A stretch of DNA of 37,484 nucleotides from an uncultured Selenomonadales bacterium (GTDB lineage Bacteria > Bacillota > Negativicutes > Selenomonadales > Selenomonadaceae), in the NCBI GenBank assembly GCA_947165405.1, contig CAMVAG010000001.1, forward strand, positions 1 through 37,484, written 5' to 3'. The stretch's first letter is position 1, and the number at the start of each line of letters is the position of its first letter. Shown here piece after piece: positions 33,579 through 37,484 of this stretch. The notes below the pieces were generated by a model. That model was not told the DNA's origin, searched no databases, and worked only from the letters and a program-made list of their open reading frames with translations. Both the position numbers and the translations under genes were made by a program.

Positions 33579-35357
33579 ATGAATCGGGAGTTTTACGACA
33601 ACGAGCGCGAGATTGACTTGGCTGAACAAAAGACTTTGCATAAGCGGGAGAAAAAAATTGTCGTCGCCCGTTCGCTTGTATTTCTCGGAGCGGCAGCGAG
33701 CTTTGCAATCGGTTGGGACAGCGGAACACATTACTGCTACATAATCGCGGCGATACTTGCAATGATATTCATACGCTTGATAAATTATCACGACTACTTG
33801 AAACGCCGAAAAAATTTTTTAAAGAGTCGTTTGGCGGTCGTGAATTCTTATTTGGCACGCGCAAAGGGAACGTGGCGCAAGCGTTCCAACGACGGAAGCA
33901 TTTATCTGAAAAACGACAGACCGCAAGACGAAGACTTACACATTTTCGGAGTCGGCTCGGTTTATCAATACATCTGCGCGGCACGGACGAAACGCGGACG
34001 AGATTTATTGGCGGAAGCATTTACACCTGAGGCGAAAGACTTCAACGAATTGAGGAATCGTCAACGCGGAGTGCAGGAACTTTTGCAACGACCGCGCTTG
34101 GCATTGGACTTGGAAGCTTACGGACGCTTAATGCCGAACAATCACGACACGAGCGAATTGGTTGCCAGCGTGGAAGAGGAACAACCTTTAACCGGAAAAA
34201 TTTACGCGCTGCGATACGTGCAACCCGTCTTGGTGATTGCAAGCTTGTTGCTTTATGCGTTCGGTCAAGCGGATTGGGAAATTTTGGGCGGCGTAATTAT
34301 TTTGGGAGTAATGGCGGGAGTGATGGCGATACCTGCCGTGAACGAACGAGTGCGCGGCTTGAAAGTCATTTCAAAAGAATTGCGAGCTTACGAAAGAATT
34401 TTTGAACGCTTGGAAAGTACAAACTTCAGCAGCAAAAGATTGATAGCCGTGCGAGACATCTTGACCGACGAGGTGCAGGCGAGTGAGGAATTGCGACGGC
34501 TTAGAATTTTGGTTGAGTTGGTTCGTGCGAGGAGAAATCCCGTCTTCTTTATCGTGTGGAACGGTTTGCTGCTGGGCGATTTGCATTTGGCGAAAAGATA
34601 TATGCAATGGCGCGAGGCAGTTCGGTGGCATATCGGCAGTTGGTTGGATGCACATGCAGAAGTTGAAGTGCTCATGTCTTTGGCGACGATAGGTCAAACG
34701 CGAGAGCGATACACCTTCCCGACGTTTTACGAGGAAGCGGAGCCTCACATAAAAGCGGAAGGTTTGAAAAGCCTTTTGGTTGCCGAAGAACGAGGCGTCG
34801 GAAACAATGTTGAGTTGAAAGCGGGCACAACGATAATCACCGGCGCGAACATGTCGGGCAAAACGACTTGGATAAGAACATTGGCGGGCGCGGTGATGTT
34901 GGCTTATGCGGGAGCACCGGTTTGCGCGAAAAATTTTCAAGTGAGCAGCTTGAAAGTTTTAACTTCGATAAGAGTGAACGACGACTTGAGTCAAGGGCTT
35001 TCGACTTTCTACGCCGAACTGATGCGAATCAAAACGATGATAGAAGCGACCGAACGCGGCGAACGATTGCTGATATGCATTGACGAAATTTTTAAAGGAA
35101 CAAATTCAAACGACAGAGTGAGCGGCGCGAAGGAGGCAATACGACGTTTGACGACGGAACGAAACATAACTTTGGTGACGACGCATGACTTTGAACTTTG
35201 CGAATTGGAAAAGGAAAACGAGCGGATAAGCAACGGACACTTTGAAGAACACTACGAAGGCGACGAAATAAAATTCGATTACAAGTTGCGCGAAGGTCGA
35301 ACGCACACGACGAACGCCCGTTATCTTTTGCGCTTGGTCGGAATAAATATTGATTGA
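33579..35357 (+). CDS. Membrane-anchored MutS-family ATPase
   Basis: 592 aa from the ATG at 33579 (AAGGTGG upstream). Two pairs of hydrophobic helices, about 28-46 with 52-70 and about 208-255, surround and precede a MutS core/lever-like helical region. The C-terminal ATPase domain has Walker A G422-A-N-M-S-G-K-T-T, a conserved N-D-D-L segment, Walker B L-L-I-C-I-D-E with the MutS-typical F-K-G-T-N, and T-T-H-D. The N-terminal mismatch-binding and connector domains of MutS are absent, as is any F-x-E. Therefore mismatch repair is unlikely; it belongs to a MutS-related group of membrane proteins whose role I do not know. Monocistronic, with its own promoter and terminator. Confidence 0.82.
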   Translation: MNREFYDNEREIDLAEQKTLHKREKKIVVARSLVFLGAAASFAIGWDSGTHYCYIIAAILAMIFIRLINYHDYLKRRKNFLKSRLAVVNSYLARAKGTWRKRSNDGSIYLKNDRPQDEDLHIFGVGSVYQYICAARTKRGRDLLAEAFTPEAKDFNELRNRQRGVQELLQRPRLALDLEAYGRLMPNNHDTSELVASVEEEQPLTGKIYALRYVQPVLVIASLLLYAFGQADWEILGGVIILGVMAGVMAIPAVNERVRGLKVISKELRAYERIFERLESTNFSSKRLIAVRDILTDEVQASEELRRLRILVELVRARRNPVFFIVWNGLLLGDLHLAKRYMQWREAVRWHIGSWLDAHAEVEVLMSLATIGQTRERYTFPTFYEEAEPHIKAEGLKSLLVAEERGVGNNVELKAGTTIITGANMSGKTTWIRTLAGAVMLAYAGAPVCAKNFQVSSLKVLTSIRVNDDLSQGLSTFYAELMRIKTMIEATERGERLLICIDEIFKGTNSNDRVSGAKEAIRRLTTERNITLVTTHDFELCELEKENERISNGHFEEHYEGDEIKFDYKLREGRTHTTNARYLLRLVGINID

Positions 35358-35393
35358 AAAAAAAGAACCGTCATTCACGACGGTTTTTTTTTT
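35357..35393. terminator. Bidirectional terminator between the MutS-like and GH84 genes
   Basis: AACCGTC/GACGGTT stem with a 6-nt loop, A-tract before and ten T after. Confidence 0.85.
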
Positions 35394-35406
35394 GCAACAA
35401 AATAAT

Positions 35407-36804
35407 TTAACGCGAAAAATATTTCAGAACTTCATCGATAAATCTGCGGGCAACGAGTTCGGAGAGGACGGCTTCGGATTCATGAGCGGCGATTTCCTCA
35501 CGAAGAGATTTAAGTTGCGGGTCGAGCTTGCCTGCCTTGAGCGATTGAATTGCAATCCTGTCGGCGTGAAGGATTCGCTTGAGCTGTTGAAGTTGCGGTT
35601 TGCATTCGACGAGATATTTTTGCGGCAGGCGATAAAGCAGACGGTCTATCGAATTATCGATTTGAGAAATGCGGCGTTCGAGTGTCGAGAAGTCGGGCTT
35701 GCGATTATGTTTCAAGTCGGCGAGGATGTTGTTGACTTCCGCATTGAATTCGGGGTCGTCGGGCGGCCCGCACTTCGCCCAAGAATTTTCCATGTGCCGC
35801 GAGTGCATTGCGAAGTTTTTAAAATCGATATTGAGTTCCCCGAACAATTCGGCGAGCGCAATATCCCAAGCGAGGTCGGGATTGTACTCGGCGGGATTGT
35901 TTGTGTAAATGGCACCCGTAGTGAGCGCGACTTTGGAAAGCTGAACTTGTTGCATGGGATTGAAGAAGACGGCAGTGACGTGAGCGGTCGGCAAATTTTC
36001 TATGGCACCGAGCGCGAGCTTTACATTGCGGTTGCCGTCGGGCGTGAGCGAGTAATCGTTTACGGGGTAATTCCACCAGATACCGACTTCGCGATTAAAA
36101 ATTTTGTTGACTTTGGCGAGTTCGTTATCCGAAATGCCGGGACACACGACGCCTTTGCCCGAATAGAGGACAACAATTTTATCGTCGAGGTTTTCGGCGA
36201 GGTCACGTGTGTACGGCTTGAGCTTGTTGCCTTTAATCATGTCCTCGTAAAAATATTCGGTCGGAACTGTGATAAGCGGAGCAACGTCTTTATATTTTGT
36301 GCGAAGATATTTTTGGACGCGATTGAGGAATTTTGCTTGAAGCTTGCCGTTTTCGTGATGGTTGCCTTCAGCGTCTTTGAGGTCGTCGAAAAAAATTGCG
36401 AAGTCACGAACGCCGATTTGATAGAGGCTTTCGAGCTTGCGAATCAAAGTTTTAAAATCCTGTTCGCCTTTTGAGCCGGAATAATTTAAATCGAGACCGG
36501 GCGAGACGGCGAAGATAAACCGAACTTTATAAGCTTGTGCGCGTTCGACGAGAGCTTTCAAGTCGGCAAGTTCATTGGCAGGATAAGGCGTGCGCCACTT
36601 GTCACGGTGATAAGGATCATCCTTCGGCGCGTAGATGTAATAATTGAGATTGTGTTGACGGCAGAAGTTTAAAATATCTGCGCGCTCCTCGAAAGTCCAC
36701 GGCGCACCGTAAAAACCTTCGACGACGCCGCGCAGAGGAATCGGTACGGCGTAAACCGTTTGACACGTGAGCAAGAGCATTAGGGCGATAAGAAAAGTTT
36801 TCAT
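35407..36804 (-). CDS. Secreted GH84-family beta-N-acetylglucosaminidase
   Basis: 465 aa from the ATG at 36804 (AGGAG 8 nt upstream). Residues 1-19 are a signal peptide (Lys, hydrophobic core, V-Y-A cleavage site), so it acts in the periplasm or outside. The catalytic domain opens with G-V-V-E-G-F-Y-G-x-P-W (26-36), the hallmark of GH84, and holds the adjacent catalytic aspartates D140-D141 in F-A-I-F-F-D-D. This family removes terminal N-acetylglucosamine from glycans by substrate-assisted catalysis. The C-terminal part is helical. A peptidoglycan, mucin or hyaluronan-type substrate is possible. Its ATG overlaps the stop of the CofE-like gene (ATGA), so translation is coupled. Confidence 0.87.
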   Translation of the reverse strand: MKTFLIALMLLLTCQTVYAVPIPLRGVVEGFYGAPWTFEERADILNFCRQHNLNYYIYAPKDDPYHRDKWRTPYPANELADLKALVERAQAYKVRFIFAVSPGLDLNYSGSKGEQDFKTLIRKLESLYQIGVRDFAIFFDDLKDAEGNHHENGKLQAKFLNRVQKYLRTKYKDVAPLITVPTEYFYEDMIKGNKLKPYTRDLAENLDDKIVVLYSGKGVVCPGISDNELAKVNKIFNREVGIWWNYPVNDYSLTPDGNRNVKLALGAIENLPTAHVTAVFFNPMQQVQLSKVALTTGAIYTNNPAEYNPDLAWDIALAELFGELNIDFKNFAMHSRHMENSWAKCGPPDDPEFNAEVNNILADLKHNRKPDFSTLERRISQIDNSIDRLLYRLPQKYLVECKPQLQQLKRILHADRIAIQSLKAGKLDPQLKSLREEIAAHESEAVLSELVARRFIDEVLKYFSR

Positions 36805-37457
36805 GACGATTTCTCCTGATACTGACGGAAGTTTTTCAAAACACAAATCGGACGCTTTTGAGAGGCATTGCCGAAAGGATTATCGATAAGCAAATCGGAG
36901 GCAAGTTGAGCGTTCATGCCCGGTGTTGCAGCGACGATTCGCGAGCGTTTGAGGTCGTTGACATCGGCAATCATCGCGCCGAAGCAATTCATGCGAGCCT
37001 TGAGGGCTGCGACAACTTTATCGGGATTTTCCGGACCGTAGACGACGCACTTATCGAAAGGCGGCATGGTGCCCGTAACGTCATCAATCAGAGCAGCTTG
37101 ACGCCCGCCCCATTTGTAAAAGAGACCGCGAATCCCGACGATCTTTCCGAGAAAACCCGCGAGTAAAGCTCCTGCAACGCGCCATTCGCCTTCCTTTTCC
37201 ATGAGAGCCTGCATACCGTGCGGCGTGGCGAGCGAGCCGTAATCGGGTATGAAGCGGCAACAAAGCTTTGCGAGATTGGAAAGATGCAATTCATCGGGGC
37301 GAACGATATTGCCTTGAGTAATCGCGACGACACTTTCGGCGACGGTGACGACATCATCTTGAGTGACAATATCGCGAGTGTAATGTTCTATCGCGTCGAC
37401 AATATCATCTTTCGGCGTGAGAATACGAGTGGTAATCGGAACAATTTCAACATTCAT
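36801..37457 (-). CDS. CofE-like (coenzyme F420-0:L-glutamate ligase family) protein
   Basis: 218 aa with AGGAGG 7 nt before the ATG. It starts V-E-I-V-P-I-T-T-R-I-L-T and has the A-E-S-V-V-A-I-T-Q-G-N segment and a later I-A-D-V-N-D-L region, matching the F420-0 gamma-glutamyl ligase fold. CofE adds glutamate to F420-0, but nothing else here points to F420 synthesis, and Firmicutes of this type are not known to me as F420 producers, so another gamma-glutamyl or amide ligation is more likely (inference). It is the first gene of a two-gene unit with the GH84 enzyme. The sequence upstream to the window end shows only the ribosome site. Confidence 0.78.
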   Translation of the reverse strand: MNVEIVPITTRILTPKDDIVDAIEHYTRDIVTQDDVVTVAESVVAITQGNIVRPDELHLSNLAKLCCRFIPDYGSLATPHGMQALMEKEGEWRVAGALLAGFLGKIVGIRGLFYKWGGRQAALIDDVTGTMPPFDKCVVYGPENPDKVVAALKARMNCFGAMIADVNDLKRSRIVAATPGMNAQLASDLLIDNPFGNASQKRPICVLKNFRQYQEKSS

Positions 37458-37484
37458 AAATAAACCTCCTGTTATATAAAAGTG

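Noticed and set aside
35350..36474. 374-codon plus-strand open frame opposite the GH84 gene
   Set aside because: No ribosome site and no recognisable domain; it begins in the MutS-like stop region and runs through the terminator. The minus-strand frame carries the GH84 motifs.

Overview
The window looks like chromosomal DNA of an anaerobic, diderm (outer-membrane) Firmicute, most likely a Negativicutes/Selenomonadales-type bacterium. This is inferred from gene content, not from a database match. Pointers are a Tat-exported respiratory [NiFe] hydrogenase with cytochrome b, a single-chain pyruvate:ferredoxin oxidoreductase, the Firmicutes-type class III fructose-bisphosphatase, a YjfB-type small motility protein, strong Shine-Dalgarno sites, frequent TTG starts, and a phosphoethanolamine transferase of the kind that decorates LPS or other outer-envelope glycans. 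GC content looks intermediate, with very many A-tract/T-tract stretches. Most of the window is ordinary housekeeping sequence with a few accessory genes. No IS element, prophage or CRISPR array was seen.

Layout. 1-1.6 kb: a glycine-rich, membrane-inserting protein with a C-terminal phospholipase-D-type HKD motif. 1.7-5.5 kb: hydrogenase operon (small subunit, large subunit, cytochrome b). 5.5-6.2 kb: HXXEE-family membrane protein. 6.2-9.6 kb, minus strand: phosphoethanolamine transferase, thymidylate kinase and a LysR regulator. 9.6-9.8 kb: hairpin-rich spacer. 9.8-10.5 kb: lone ABC ATPase. 10.5-12.1 kb, minus: prephenate dehydratase and a DEDDh exonuclease. 12.2-16.9 kb: PFOR and leuB. 16.9-19.3 kb: rsmE, mtaB and a double-glycine-leader peptide. 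19.4-20.7 kb, minus: sstT. 20.8-26.7 kb: mfd and alaS. 26.8-28.7 kb, minus: fbp. 28.9-30 kb: pssA and a small coiled-coil membrane protein. 30-33.2 kb, minus: UgtP/MurG-like glycosyltransferase, SDR, HU, YjfB-like protein, cupin and CheY-like receiver, preceded by tRNA-Ser(UGA). 33.6-35.4 kb: membrane-anchored MutS-like ATPase. 35.4-37.5 kb, minus: GH84 hexosaminidase translationally coupled to a CofE-like ligase. No gap without a gene exceeds 300 bp.

How the genes fit together. The hydrogenase feeds electrons from H2 to the quinone pool through its cytochrome b. PFOR supplies acetyl-CoA and reduced ferredoxin. Fbp supports gluconeogenesis. PssA, the glycosyltransferase and the phosphoethanolamine transferase act on envelope lipids or glycans. 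Almost every transcription unit ends in a clear Rho-independent terminator, several of them shared by convergent genes, and many promoters match the sigma-A consensus closely.

The most striking observation is a run of ten G residues (coding strand) about 40 nt inside the phosphoethanolamine transferase gene. The only well-placed ATG with a Shine-Dalgarno is out of frame with the body of the gene at G10 and would be in frame at G9 (or G12). This is the architecture of a phase-variable contingency locus, seen here in its OFF register (or it is a homopolymer sequencing error). Other items worth following are the double-glycine peptide, the HKD/glycine-rich membrane protein, the GH84/CofE-like pair, the membrane MutS homologue, a triple hairpin element at 9.7 kb, and a 31-nt repeat that is non-coding in one place and coding in another.
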